Counted from the first letter of the stretch, positions 1-12,110 are shown. The stretch is 64,000 nt of DNA from Symsagittifera roscoffensis (GCF_963678635.1 NC_087071.1:37966438-38030437); one strand, 5' to 3'. Notes: generated by a model from the sequence alone, not told the origin. Program-made: numbers and translations.

Positions 1-30
1 CATTCTCAGGTCGTGATTCTCCCTCTCAAC
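1..30 (-). CDS. ATAD3: ATAD3 exon 6, 5' part
   Basis: The acceptor (TTGTTAG, 31-37) is followed by ten codons, VERENHDLRM. This matches the RENxD step just after the exon 5 region of ATAD3. The exon continues past the window edge. Confidence 0.75.
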
Positions 31-3000
31 CTAACAAAAGAGCAACGCAATTAATGCAAAAGAAAGCCTGTTTGTTCGTTTTTTTTTCTTGTATTTTTTC
101 GATTATTCACTCCAGTTTAAACAAAGAAAGTCAGCTAAAATTCACAAACCGAATTTTGAAAATTGAGCACAAAAACTCAAAAAACACGAGGAAAAAAAAA
201 CATTTTAAAACACTAGCCTTGAAAAACTATATCTTTTGCTGTATATTTTAATTTGTGTTTCACATTGACTAAATATTGTAATTTCCAAGACTAAGTTTCT
301 TTGCTTTATATTGTGACTAAAATTCCTTATTCATCATCAGGGGCGTACAGGCTGCTCAAATCGGTCAGAGAAAAAATGACCTACCATTTTTGGACTGTTT
401 TTTCAAAGTTTGCTTGCGGCGCAGAAAATTTGGCCAAAACAGTGACCAAACCGTGCTTAGGGAGAGCTCGAAAAATCAATTCGGTCGACCTAAAAAAAAG
501 TTGACAAATTTTCAATTTTCAAGCGCCCAGGTGAACTCTTATTGAAGTTTCTGATTGAACGTGCAACGTCCCATGATCTTATCTGGAAAAACTCTCGACA
601 ATTGTTAGGATTCCCTTGATATACACAACAGTTTCAACAAAAAGTGACCTAGTAAAAATAAGTGACCAAAAAGTGACCAGGTCAGTTAAAGTGACCAGTT
701 TGAGCAGCCTGGGGGCGGATCTAGGATTTTCTCGAGGGAGGGCGAATTTTTAAAAAAATTCGAAAATTTTGTCGACCTTTTTTTTAGGTCGACCGAATTG
801 ATTTTTTGAGCTCTCCCTAAGCACGGTTTAGTCCCTGTTTCGGCCAAATTTTCAGCGCCGCAGGCAAAATTTTGAAAAAACAGTCCAAAAAAGGCGTTTT
901 TAGGCACTTTTTCGAAAACTTTGACCAAAAACTTGCATTTTTTCGGCGCGCGCTCCCCCATCAAAATTGGTATATATTGGCGCCAAAGGCGCCTTTAGAA
1001 AAATTTTAGGGTCGGTCGGCCAAAAATGGATTTCTTAAAAAGTACCAAAGGGGGGACCCTTTGGGTCGGTAGGGGGTCGAATCCGTAAGAGAAGGGCGTC
1101 CGAACCCCCCCCCCCCTAAATCCGCCCCTGTTCATCATCACGATTGCCTTTTCATCATCAATTGAAAAACGAAATCTAGCGACAACATGCAAGCAAAATT
1201 GAGCGATAACTTTTTTTCTCATCACTTAAAAACATGTTAAATCTACACATGATTATTTCTGGTTGTTTGGCACTCACCTGTGCCTGTCCGGCCAGTTCTG
1301 CCTTCACTCTTTTCATGTCATTCTCGTGTTTCTTATCCGCCTCGTAGTTGATAGTAGCTAAACACACACAACACAGTAAAACTCAAATCTATCTATCCAA
1401 AAACAATCTATCAAATTAAGCAGACGATAAAAAATATATTTAATTAATGAAAACATCAATCCATGGCCCATAGTGATACGCGCTGCTGATACGCGCGTTG
1501 ATTTGATACAAAAAGTCAAAGTTCAGAAAAAAAAACAGGACAACAGGACAGTTGAAGAGCTCACAAGTGCTGATCTTTCTCTCGTACAAAAATAATCAAA
1601 CATAGCCAACAGACAGTTGGCAAACGTCGATAAACACATCGAAACAAAAAAACTTTCGACGGAAAAAATTTCAAGCCCCTTATACGATAGAAACGTTTTA
1701 GCCACCTGTAAACAAATTTGAGAAAACTGGGTCCGAAGGTGCTTTTTCATTTTGTTGGACAACCTAAAAACTACAATCTCTCTCAATACGACCTCAATGC
1801 ATTAGGCCAATCCAATTGCATTAGACCACTTCACAAAACGGTTCTAATTTTCTTTTATTTTAAAAATAAGATGGATCTGCTGCAAACATCCGCTATGTCA
1901 AACATCCGAACTTATATAATAATTATGTAATAATATGACGTTAGATTTTCAAAGACAAGACACTGTTCAATTATCTGATTTCAACTTAACCGACTCTCGG
2001 TTTAAGGTCACTAGTGGGCGCGCGTCGCCGCTTTGCGGCGATAACCGGCTTTAATTTTCATGTAGAGAGTTACCCTCTGTTGGCAAGCTCGCAACACGTT
2101 GGCACGACCGCGGCGATCCGCCTTCAATCGACCAGTATAGCATTTGTTTAACGAAAATCGGACCTTTGCCCTAATTTTTGAAAAATGTCGGCTGTTTGAC
2201 CCAGTAAAGCTGTTTTTCGGATGTTTCCAGCACTTTTTGGTTTTTCGGATGTTTGACATATCGGATGTTTAATGGTACCCAAAAAAATATAGCTTTCGCC
2301 ACACAAACTCGGTGTATATTTCCAATTATGATGAAGCAAAATACCAACAACAACAAAATCCTGCCCCGCCCCTCAAAATTAGGAATTAATATTAGCTCTT
2401 CACTAATTTTATAGCAAAAAACAACACAAATTGGGGGGGGGGGGGGGGCAGCCGGGGCATTTATAGGAATGAATCAGATCTGTTTGAATCTGAAGGTGAC
2501 TCACATCTTCTGAGTTCCTCTTGTCGTTTAGCAGATTCCTCCTGTCGCCTCAGGATCTCATCTTGACTCTGTCTCTGAGCCGCCAACTGGTCCTCATATC
2601 TGGACGGAACAATAATAAACACAAAATATTATAAACAACAGTTTGAAACTGAAAACCGAAGTTGTTTTTAAGCTGTTTTTCAGGATATATTTTCAGTGGA
2701 CATACAAAAATGCATTAAGCTATACCCTTAGGAATCATATCATACAAATAACAAAGAGGCTAAGATACAAAATGGAATAACCATAATCACGGACAACCTT
2801 AAATCAAATACTAAAAAATAACCTAATATATTATAAAATTGCTGAATAAATCCGAAAAAATTGAAACTAAATTTCAAGCACCGTTAGAAACTTTACATAG
2901 AGTATTCGGATTATTAAAAAAAGCCGAAATTCTAAAAACTCTGTTCTGGAAACTAAGCCGACAAAAAAAACCGACGGACGATGGTCCAACATTTTCAGTT

Positions 3001-6000
3001 TGCGAAAAAACCAGGTCCCGACTGGAATCGAGCACTTAACCTTTGTCTTCTTATGCTAGGTTACTACCACTGCAGTAAATGAGCAAAACGATCTTTGAAT
3101 TTGAATTTTTACTTATTGTTCTACACTATAGGCTAAAAAGCAAAAATTTAAAAAAAAATGTCGACAAATATTTAAAAAATGGCGTTAAATCTCATTATTT
3201 CGATTTTCTGCAACAAAAAATATGAAAACGACCTGGCGTCCAAGAAGTAGCAAAGAGGATTTCAAAATAATTTACAATTAAAGAAGGAACTAGAAGGACG
3301 AAAAAATTGAAATCAAAAGATTTTTTCTTGTTTTAATTTAGTTTGAAATTTTTAAAAAAGATTCTTGTTGGGTTGACTTTAAGCATAAAAAATTATTAAA
3401 TAGTCAATTTCAAAGAAACTTTCGAGAAAAAATAGGCAAATAAGCCGACAGAACTAAAGCCGACGCCCAATAAGCCGAAAATCGACCAAAATCTTTCGGC
3501 AAAAATCTTATTGAAAAAAGTGCACCTAACTCCCACATAGAATCCATAAATGCTAAATTAGTAATTTGTTTAATGTGGTATACACAATTCGGAAACTAAA
3601 CTGAAAGAACTTAAGTCAACAACCATGAAGCCGAAAATCATCAGCAGAAAAATAGAACGGCAATGCTATAAATATTTATGCCATTGTTAAGTTTTTATTT
3701 ATCATTTACCAGTAGCAACTAGTTCCAGTGATTAAACTTAAATTTTCAAGAAATTGAGCACGTCATCAGCACAGCTGCACAAATGACAATGATTCAATTG
3801 TTTATTTTTGGAACAAGTTGTGAACCCGAAAAAAAATTATACTCCGATTTGATAACGCTTGCTAATCGCATGCGTAATAATCAGTTATCTAAAATTAGTG
3901 CTAGTTGGTATTAAGAGTTTTGTAAATGAAAATCATCACAACCTGTATAAACGTCTTCATTGCGTTATTTGACACTTAGAAACGACGCTTAACTTTAGGA
4001 GGATCATTATTGCTCCTTTCAATGCATGCTTTTGAACGCATCAAAGAAATGCTCTATCTCCCCAAATACTCGGACTCATTACAAAATAAATAGACGTAAC
4101 CACTAGACCTTTCAAGCGTCAATCATTAAATTTGCGTTGACAAAAAAAAACAAGCTGGAATTTAAGTACTTAAAAGAGCGTATGCTTTTAAAAGTGTCGA
4201 AATGGGAAACTCCGCCATCCGCTATGTGCAAAAGTTCAATTTGTTTTGGAGTCTGAATATAATAGGCAAACAAATATGCGACTCAAAGTGAGAAAAAAAG
4301 TAATGAAATTATATAGTAGTCTCAGGTGTGTTACCTCTAAGTTCATGGTCCAAAATTATACTTAATTTTCTAATTTGAGGTACTTCTAGGTAACGAACTT
4401 GTAGATAAGACAGACACTTGAGACAATTATTGCGATTTCGCTCAAAACGAAAACCAAACTGACGAAAGCCGAATCAGAAAGATGAAAAAACAATTAGACA
4501 CATTGCGTACCACTGTTACTCAGGCCACAATTAGTACGGCAGTAGCTTTATTGACTTTTTAATAAGGGCAAGGAAATAAAAATTTCAAAGATTTTTGAAA
4601 AATGAATGCCATGTACGGGACTCGAACCAGAAGCCTCGAGCATCTGAGATGAACTAAAACAGTAGTCACTCCTGAAGCGCAGATTACATGCTATTAAACT
4701 GCCAATACTAGGCAGCAAAGGTGTTTCCCAAAAAGGACAAGGACACTATTTTATGCGACTTGTAGTGCAAAAAATGGATCTGTAATATAACACAACGCTC
4801 GTTTTGTAATTAGGGGTATTATAAGGATAAGTACAAGCTGAAGGGCGACCGGTTTTTTGACAGACCGGTTTCTTAGCATAAAAAGTGAAATTTAGGTCTT
4901 TTCTGCAGATTTTGAGCAACAACTTGGTGAAGGCAGCAAAAATTAACGCAGAATTGATTGAGTGAAATTGAGCTTCCCTAATTAAGACAATTATATCACG
5001 GTTTGTCAACAAGTTCTAAGCAAAGCAAACTAGTTTAACGGGCAGTATTCCTCTCGTACTGGATGTAAGCGAAGCGGAGCAAGCGTATTCTACTTGCCAA
5101 TGCCGCGTTTGAAGTCTGACTGTTTAATTGTATTGAGTCTGCTAAAATAGCGGTCTGCTAAAAACCTGCCTGATTAAAGACCAAGCCCCAAATTAAAGGC
5201 ATCTTTCAGCATTGTAGTAATTCCACAAGTATATGTAAAAAAAGTGGATATGCAAATGGTTTATGAGCAACAGCAAAAAGCTCTAAATAACGGTGAAACT
5301 CTTGTATGCCAATGATGCACAAAAAGAAAGATAGGAAACTCAAACCAGTCGAAAAAATCATTCGATAAAAATGGGGAAAATAGTGTTATTTTTGAAAATG
5401 TTGTCGTATGAAAACAAGATTTCAAACGATTTAGTTATGGCAAGTGTCAACAATTAAATCAAGGGTCCATTCATTGCTTTCTGGCGAATTGTGAACAAGG
5501 GAAAAAAGATCACATAAAATTGACCTGTTCATTCTAAGATCACTTTAAAATAATTATATATTATCAAGCCATCGAATAAATCAGTGATTCTGCTAAACTA
5601 CTTTTCGATTTGATATCGCTTGCTTCTCGCTAACTATAATTAAAAGTTTTAACTTCTATTTATTTTGAAAAAAAGAAGTAAGCTGATTGTTTAACATTAC
5701 TCAAGAAAGCTCGCTTGGAAAAATAGCAAAACCAATCAAGATTGTCCAAAACAACTTTTAAACTAGACTAAAATTAAGAATTGTAATTTACTCAACTTAA
5801 AAAACTCGATCGACCATAAAAAACTACCCTTTCTTAACACGTTAGTAACCACGAAGTTGGCCTTCGTGAGAGTGAGAGAGAGAGAGAGAGAGGAAAGGAA
5901 TAAAGACAGCAAGCCTAGCGCCTCCAATGAAGTTAGTCTTCGAAATTGGCCTAACAATTATCACCAACTTCTCTATGTTCAAAATTAAGTTCAGAAGCAG

Positions 6001-7893
6001 TACCTCTTCCTCGCAAGTTGGTCTTCATAATTGGACTTCTCCCTGTGGTACTTGGCCTCCTCCTGAATATTGAGCCTCCTCTCCTCCCCCTGCACTCTGG
6101 CAGTGTTCGCCCTCCACTCCTCCTCCATCGCCTTCGCCCTTCCGATGCACTCCTCTATCTTCAGCTGCTCAGTCCTCTCTTGGTCACGTGCCAGGTCAAG
6201 TGCTTTGTTCGCATTGGCTGAAAATCACAGTTATCACTCCGATCAAAATATAGGCGCAAAAACTTTTTGCAGAAAAGGGTCTTTTTAAGGTCCACTCAAT
6301 ATAATGGCGCAAAAACTGTTTGCAGAATAGGGTCTTTTTAAGGTTTTTGGAGAGCCCAGAAAGAAATTAGGTCTATCCAAAACAATACGTCGACAAAACG
6401 TTTCGAAAAACCTCCCAATCTTGAAAAAATCCTCGATACACAATTGCAGAAAAAATTAAATGGTGGAAAAACAAGGATTGCAGGCTACTAATAGTTTTGC
6501 ATAGAATTTTCTGATCATGTATATTTTTATGACGAAAATTTAAAAAGAAAAAATTGAAAGTTTTCAAATTTTGTTTTTGGTTTTTTTTTAATTTCTTTGT
6601 TTAATTTTTCACCTAGTGATAGGGACTGAATTCGAAAACCAACCACAATCATTGTCAAAATAGCTTTTAAAAAATTCCAGAATTAGATAGCGAATACAGC
6701 CAGGAAATTAGTCTGAAAAACGAAAAACTTCAGCCCAATTTTTCTCGACACGGAGACAACTTTGAGTATTTTTTGGGATCTGATGACGGTTGAGAAGGAT
6801 TGAATTTAATGCCACACTTCACTCCTAGGGGCTTTCTTTGAGGCAGTCAAAATCGGGCTGAAAAAAGACACCCTATGTCATAGTCCATTACCTTCACTTC
6901 AACACTCAAACTGCCTTGGTTCGATATTGCAAATGAGCCAAATAACTTGCACAACTTACGCGACTGGTTTAGCTCTTTGATTGCCTTGGACGCCCTCTCC
7001 AGCCCAGTAGGGTCGAATGCCTGGTAACTTTTCTTCGCATCCTTAGCCTACATCAAATAACCAAAGTGAACTTATGGAGAAAAATCTGTTCTTTATAGAA
7101 AAAAAATCAACATTTCTCGTCATCAGTGAAAAAATTTTAATTATTGGAGAACATTTCTAGTTTTTATGATGACCTTTGAACCTTGCAAAGTTCAGCGCAC
7201 GTGCGATTTGAACTCATAACCTTGTAATTGCTAGGCAATATCACTACGGGATACACCACAACGTCTCAAATTTTATTGATTAAGAAAAGTCTATTCACTG
7301 ACATTTAAAAAAGCCAATCAAAAAGCTTAGCAGACGGTAATAATTAAGTACGATTCGTAATTACTTCGCAGAATAACTGAAGAGCGGCATGTTTCACCTG
7401 TTGATTCGTTTTTCAGGAAACACATTTGCAAAATTTTTGCTGGCTGTCGGATATATCTCCCAGTAAAACGCAGTACAAATTCGCCATGAAGTTATCGTTC
7501 AAATTAAAAGTTTTACAACAGTTTCAATCCCCATTCGGTTCATTCAAGTACAAATAGTTCTTAAGTAAACTATACACCGTTCAACGCGAATAATTACTTC
7601 TTGGGGTCTGTATTTTTTTTTCCAAGGGTAGACTAGGGCGCTAGGGGGAGAAAGGGAAGGGGGGCTAAATGAGAAAAACCCAAAACTCTTGTTTACTTCA
7701 CTACATACATGCTTTTAGCAATATAGTTTCAACACCTTTCAGAAATTTTCATGTCCATATGTACCTGTTGCAGTGCATCAGCAGCTTCCCTCATCATCTT
7801 GGCCTTCTCTTCTTCTGTGGATGGGCTGGAGGAGGAGGGGTCCTTGGGAGGGGGAGTTCGTTTGCTCCCTGTGAGGTTCGGTAGCCATGACAT
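1..7893 (-). CDS. ATAD3: ATAD3-family mitochondrial AAA-ATPase, N-terminal half (six exons, runs off window)
   Basis: ATAD3 is a mitochondrial inner-membrane AAA+ ATPase needed for nucleoid and membrane organisation. Only its N-terminal region lies here. The gene reads right to left: exon 1 7765-7893, exon 2 6960-7047, exon 3 6004-6217, exon 4 2505-2599, exon 5 1278-1357, exon 6 from 30 to the window edge. All junctions are GT-AG and the phases add up without a break. The protein starts MSWL as in animal ATAD3, followed by FDPTGLERASKAIKEL (exon 2), a charged coiled coil ending YEDQLARKRYEDQL (exons 3-4), RRQEESAKRQEELRR (exon 4), YEADKKHENDMKRVKAEL (exon 5) and VERENHDLRM (exon 6). All of these fit the family consensus in order. 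The membrane segment and AAA domain must lie beyond position 1. Identification is by memory of the family, not by search. Confidence 0.9.
338..1130. mobile_element. hAT-like MITE with 8 bp target duplication
   Basis: The element begins CAGGGGCG (338) and ends with its reverse complement CGCCCCTG (1130). It is flanked on both sides by the same 8 bp, TTCATCAT (330-337 and 1131-1138). Eight-base duplications and CAGGG termini are typical of hAT transposons. It has no transposase ORF, so it is non-autonomous. It lies in ATAD3 intron 5. Inside it, 345-515 and about 745-895 form a long imperfect inverted repeat, and a second terminus-like sequence (GGGGGCGGATCTAGG) sits at 706-720. A compound or folded-back origin is likely. 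A C-run of about 14 lies near the right end. Confidence 0.8.
1278..1357 (-). CDS. ATAD3: ATAD3 exon 5
   Basis: 80 nt with acceptor GTGTTTAG and donor GTGAGTG. It encodes STINYEADKKHENDMKRVKA then ELAGQAQ, and ends in phase 0. Confidence 0.85.
1885..2272. repeat. Inverted repeat pair, possible small MITE
   Basis: A ~27 bp sequence around 1887-1912, containing TATGTCAAACATCCGAA, recurs in inverted orientation at about 2244-2270 with one mismatch. The ~330 bp between the arms contains a GC-rich patch (2015-2130) unlike its AT-rich surroundings. No clear target duplication was seen. It lies in ATAD3 intron 4. Confidence 0.4.
2433..2448. repeat. Poly-G tract (16 G)
   Basis: An uninterrupted G run about 60 bp downstream (plus strand) of exon 4's low edge, within intron 4 of ATAD3. 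It could form a G-quadruplex on the template strand, and its length may be unreliable in assembly. Confidence 0.6.
2505..2599 (-). CDS. ATAD3: ATAD3 exon 4
   Basis: 95 nt with acceptor CGTCCAG and donor GTGAGT. It completes the Arg codon of exon 3 to give ARKR-YEDQLAAQRQSQDE, then ILRRQEESAKRQEELRR. This is the YEDQL...LRKQEESVQKQEAMRR region of the family. Confidence 0.88.
2940..3088 (-). mobile_element. tRNA-derived SINE copy (with 10250-10404)
   Basis: On the minus strand there is an A-box-like CTGCAGTGGTAG near 3075 and a B-box-like GTGCTCGATTCC near 3030, then GGACCTGG and a T-run. The copy at 10250-10404 shares the head (GCYCATTTA), the GGACCTG-T-run junction and a downstream block ending GTCKGCTTARTTTCC. 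It lies in ATAD3 intron 3. Both copies are heavily mutated. Confidence 0.55.
3838..3882. repeat. Dispersed short repeat (also 5603-5636 and 10488-10530)
   Basis: The motif TCCGATTTGATAACGCTTGC followed by TAATCGCAWGCGTAA occurs here and, with changes, at 5603-5636 and 10488-10530. It ends in a small GC palindrome. It is probably part of a longer decayed repeat family that also includes the SINE at 10250. Confidence 0.45.
4600..4710 (-). mobile_element. tRNA-like SINE remnant
   Basis: The minus strand contains a near-perfect RNA polymerase III B box, GGTTCGAGTCCC, at about 4615-4626. An A-box-like segment lies ~60 bp upstream near 4675. The cloverleaf stems do not pair well, so this is a tRNA-derived repeat and not a tRNA gene. 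It lies in ATAD3 intron 3. Confidence 0.45.
5865..5893. repeat. (AG)n microsatellite
   Basis: A run of AG/GA dinucleotides about 110 bp downstream (minus strand) of ATAD3 exon 3. Confidence 0.85.
6004..6217 (-). CDS. ATAD3: ATAD3 exon 3 (coiled coil)
   Basis: 214 nt with acceptor TTTTCAG and donor GTACTG. It encodes a long charged helix: NANKALDLARDQERTEQL, then EERRLNIQEEAKYHREKSNY and EDQLARKR. The phase (2 nt in, 2 nt out) matches its neighbours. Confidence 0.88.
6960..7047 (-). CDS. ATAD3: ATAD3 exon 2
   Basis: 88 nt with acceptor GATGTAG and donor GTAAGT. It encodes AKDAKKSYQAFDPTGLERAS and onward to KELNQS. FDPTGLERA is a signature of the ATAD3 N-terminus. The exon leaves one base for the next exon. 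Confidence 0.88.
7190..7270 (-). mobile_element. tRNA-like SINE remnant
   Basis: The minus strand reads like a tRNA body: an A-box region (CGTAGTGATATTGCC), an anticodon-loop-like stretch, then GAGTTCAAATCGC as a B box. The stems are degenerate. It lies in ATAD3 intron 1. Confidence 0.45.
7765..7893 (-). CDS. ATAD3: ATAD3 exon 1
   Basis: Start codon at 7891-7893 (MSWLPNLTGS...). An upstream in-frame ATG exists at 7942-7944, but MSWL is the conserved family start. The exon ends ...ALQQ and is followed by the donor GTACAT. A proline- and serine-rich stretch precedes the first helix. Confidence 0.85.
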
Positions 7894-10249
7894 AAATACC
7901 TGGAATAGTAGGGTAATCGTCAAGTTGCAGTTGTTTACGCTCACTTTTACAGATATTTTTCTGATTCAGAGGAATGAATGATAGTAAGGAAGTCATGTTG
8001 TTGATTGTGTGCATTAAGAAAAAAGGGAAATGGCCTTACAGAATTTTGGCTCTTTTCCATTTTTCCAACCCACCTACAGGGGGGACTGGGAAATATGCGG
8101 AACTTTTCCATCGCAATATCTATTCCTCGTTTCTGCTACGTTTTCAGTCGCCTTTTTTCAGTAGCAATGACTTGTAAGAATTGACTTCCAGATCTAACTG
8201 GCACTGAACTTGGGAAAAGTTCATTTAGAAAAAACTATGATCCTGCTGCTTGCTTTTCCGTTTCATGCTCGGCTTTTGCGCTGACCGACCTTTAATCATG
8301 CAAATCCAGAGGAGAAACACGATGATCAAACAGGATACTGATGTCAATCAAAATTTAAGTCATTGCAATCAATACTACGTATTTGAGTTGTAAGAAATCA
8401 TATCAAATGCAAGTTTTTGATACAAAAATTGGGTCTTTTTGAAAGTTTTTATCAAAATGTGTTCAATGTGAAGAGTTGTTGATTTCTCTGTGTGCGAAAC
8501 TAAAATTAAAAAATCTAAAAGGCGGAAAGAATTTTCGATACTTTATAATGAGTCCTGATAGCAAACACGTAGGTAAATTGACACAAAAGGCTGCAAAGTT
8601 AAAGAAAAAATATAGTCTACAGACTTATTTTGACTCTCGTTTAACTTTTTAAAAACCTGATGTACTCAATTTATGGGTTAAATTAAACAGACTGACCATC
8701 ACAACAACACTGTTATCAGTTTAAAGTTTTTTTAGTACTGCTTCAAACGTTAATTACGCAATTATTGTTCCGCTCACACCTGAGAAGAAGTGATTTGTAA
8801 CAAGTGCGAAATTTTTTTTCCCGACGCATTTCGACTAACTCAAAAATGTGCGAAATATATTATTCCTAAGAAGGCGCTAGAAAAAACTTCAAAAATTAAT
8901 TTTGCTAGAGTGAAATAAAATTATACGTTTTACCTTAAAGTATAAGAAGAGGCCCATTATAGGTCGACTCGCTCGCTGTATTCGCTCTAACTTAGATTAT
9001 CAATTAGTAACTTCCAAACAATTTTTCGCGACATTCTGAAAACTTTTTGGAATTTTTCACATGTTCGAATCACGACTGAGAGGGTTTCCAAACTAATTCT
9101 CACTTAATCTATTCTGATGAATATTTGAGACACTTGATTTGCGTGGAAAAAACTGAAATTTCCTCTTCATTTTCAATGGTCAGAACAATTAAAACTTTCG
9201 AATTTCGGAGAAAAATCAAATAACTTTCTTTGAATTTCAAGAAAATTTTCATGTTTATATGATACTTTCCGGTAACGCATGCACTTTCAGTCACTACATT
9301 AATGTTTGTTCATATGATATCACACCCAATCTAACTTAAATGTTTATGGGACTCCTCAAATGTAATTCCTTCCCCTCTTAGACGTTAGACAGAATTTCTT
9401 GTAAAAATAAATAGCGAATTATAAGTACATTAAGATTATGGAATCGCTAATTAAGATTGTAGCAGCCGCCGCGGCAATTCAAATTACAAATTTCAAGTAG
9501 CTGCCGTGATGAAGAAGTCTTTACAGTTATCTTTAAGGATTCAACATGCTGCCCGGAAAGCAGAGAAGCATTGGAGACAGTAAGCTGCTTTAACAAAAGT
9601 TTACGGCTAGCTGGTAGGAATAGAACTATGTTCAGAGAAATGATTATCAGTATTCGTCTTATCACAAAAACTAAACTTATTCAAAAACGAATTTAAGTTG
9701 CTAATTTTCAATATATTGCGGCAGAGGCAAAGCCTCACTTCGCAAACGCGAGCGACAAAACGTCAAGAATATTTGTCACAATGACAAAAAATCAGCGACA
9801 TATTTCATATTTTTCTAAAACTTAACCTATTAACAAAAGCGAGTACGATAGTCATTCTCTTACATATGATTCATAAAAGCCCACTTGACAAAATCAGAAC
9901 AGGCGGATGACACATGTGAAAAAAGAGGACATCCGATTTTTTTACGCTGTAATACTGGCATTCGTAAAATTTCTAAATGCTTATAACCAGAAAAAAATTA
10001 AAAATTCAGTTAAGGCAATTTACTACATGGTGCCAATCATTAAGTTTGTCGAAGCCCAAAGAAATGCTTGTATTAATTCGAAAAAACTTCAAAAAAAATC
10101 ATATAATGAAAAAAACATACGTTTTTACGAAATCATATATTCCAAAAAAACTTCAGCAAAATTTCTGGGAACAAAATTACTAGCAACATAGCCGGATTGA
10201 AAGAGTTTTGAATGATAGTGAAAGACGCTTAAACCATAGGCAAATTCCG
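7894..10249. other. AT-rich intergenic DNA upstream of ATAD3
   Basis: No ORF longer than about 80 codons with recognisable content was found, and no splice-consistent exon series. Short ORFs are AT-driven. The ATAD3 promoter should lie in the first few hundred bases, but no distinct core element was recognised. Confidence 0.5.
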
Positions 10250-10404
10250 CGCTTGTGGAAATTAAGCAGACAAACAATAGACAGACAAATATTTTGTCAC
10301 GCGGAAATTTTTAGACTTCCAAAAAACAGGTCCAGATCGGATTCAGCCCATGACCTGAGTTTCCCAAGCATGAACGTTACCTCCACGCTAAATGGGCGAA
10401 ACTG
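10250..10404 (-). mobile_element. tRNA-derived SINE copy (with 2940-3088)
   Basis: Minus strand: GCCCATTTAGCGTGGAGGTA (A box region), a B-box-like GGGCTGAATCC, then GGACCTG and a T-run. It is collinear with the copy at 2940-3088 over about 150 bp, including a shared 3' block. Confidence 0.55.
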
Positions 10405-11129
10405 ATACTACGAGCTTGATATAACAATACAGTAAGCTGAGCAAGTGATTCTTGATTTTGTTAAGCTAGTTGTCAACCAAAAAAGCCTATATTCCGATTT
10501 GATAACACTTCCTAATCGCAAGCGTAAAAAAGAAACAAAAAAATTAAAGCAAGGAAATAAAAAGTAGATTTTTATGAGTTTTGTTTTCAGAAAATTTATC
10601 GTGTAACGCACCTCAGGTGTTTCAAACAGATTAGTGAACATGAAAGCTGCTTATACCTAGAATGTATGGGAAAAATAGCAAAATGACAGCAACCATAACA
10701 AAAAGACCAACAACGCTTTTGATTTCAAAATTTGAACGAAAAATATTTTCGACTTGAAGGTTTTCCAAAAGAAAAAGGTCAAAACTCCAAAACTACTGGG
10801 TTTCAGATTTTCGTAAATAAAACCCCAAAATGGCCGACTCCATAAAATGGCAAATTCGATATTTAAAAAAATGAAACTATTTCAATTGCAAAATCATCAA
10901 ATTCATTAATAAGATTCATAAACCAGCGTAATTAATTTTAAAATATCAGACTATTTTTTCTAAACTTAACTCAAACTCAACGAAAAAAAATGAGCGATGA
11001 TATTAGGATGAGAGTTCACATATACATCTGCTGGTAGTAACCTGGGGTCGACAACTTCAAAATTTGAAAAGTATTTATTTGATAAGAAAAACACTTTAGA
11101 AAACTCTCAATAAAGAAGATAAAACCGTC

Positions 11130-12110
11130 ATGAGTAAGAAAGCAAAAAGCGTTGTGCAGTCATAATTGGAGAACAGATAAACATCCTGAAAGCATTCGCC
11201 AGTACCTTGAAAGCACTTGCCATAGTGTTGATTATTTCGAAACAATTTTAGATCTTAGGTTTTTAGAAAAATGAAAAAAAAAACATAAAAAATGACATAT
11301 ATCAAAAACTAAGATAGTTTGAGCAATCAAACTTGGAGGCATGATGTGCAGCCCAAAAGTTTGAAAACAAACTAAAAAAACATCATATGTTAAAAAGACC
11401 TTGAGCTGACACCTTTGGAGGCAAGATTTGCAATCCCTGAGAGTACCCTGAGAGCAAATCACACTACAGAGTTGAGAATTGCAACTTCTTAGACTTTTTA
11501 GATCCGAACTACTTGAAAATTTAAAAAAATATATATCAAAAAACGTCTACCCAGGAAACTAAAAGCACTTAAGCAGTCATATTTTGAAGCAAGTTTTGGA
11601 ACCCTTGAGAGTACCATGAAAGCATCCAATTACATGGTTAATAGTTTCAATTGTTGTTAAAGTTAAGTATAATTTCTTTGACTTTTTGCTAAATTAAAAA
11701 ACGTCATATCTCAGAACTAAACGGTTTCAGCAGTCATATTTGGAGTCACAATTTGCAACGTCGAAAGTACCCAGACAGCAACTCACACCCTAGAGCTGAG
11801 AAATTAAATATTTTTCTTTAAATAAGTTCTATGAATCTATCTCGCAAACAAAAAGGATAAGAACAGTAATAATTTGAGGCAAGATTAGCCTTCTTTGGGA
11901 GTACCCTGACAGCACCCAATTACAGGCTTGCGAATTTTAAATTTTGTGGAATTTTTCCAATTTAAGTTTTCAGAAACTTTCAAAAAAAATCACAGAATCT
12001 TTGTAGCTCGTGAACTAAAAGATTTGAATATTCAAAATTGGAGGCCCAATTTGCAATTCCTAGGAAAGCCTTGGCAGCATCCCTCTTTTGGGTTGCTAAC
12101 ATTAAAATTC
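11130..12110. repeat. Degenerate ~150 bp tandem repeat, about seven units
   Basis: Units recognisable near 11160, 11325, 11420, 11580, 11740, 11870 and 12040 share the order: AACTAAAAG-like, CAGTCATATTTGGAGGCA, AGATTTGCAA, GAGAGTACCCTGAGAGCA, CAATTACAG-like, then an AT-rich spacer. The period is about 150 bp and the units differ by a quarter or more. No ORF spans them. It looks like an old satellite. Confidence 0.6.

Noticed and set aside
4600-4710. A functional tRNA gene
   Set aside because: The B box is perfect, but acceptor, D and anticodon stems do not pair. A SINE remnant fits better.
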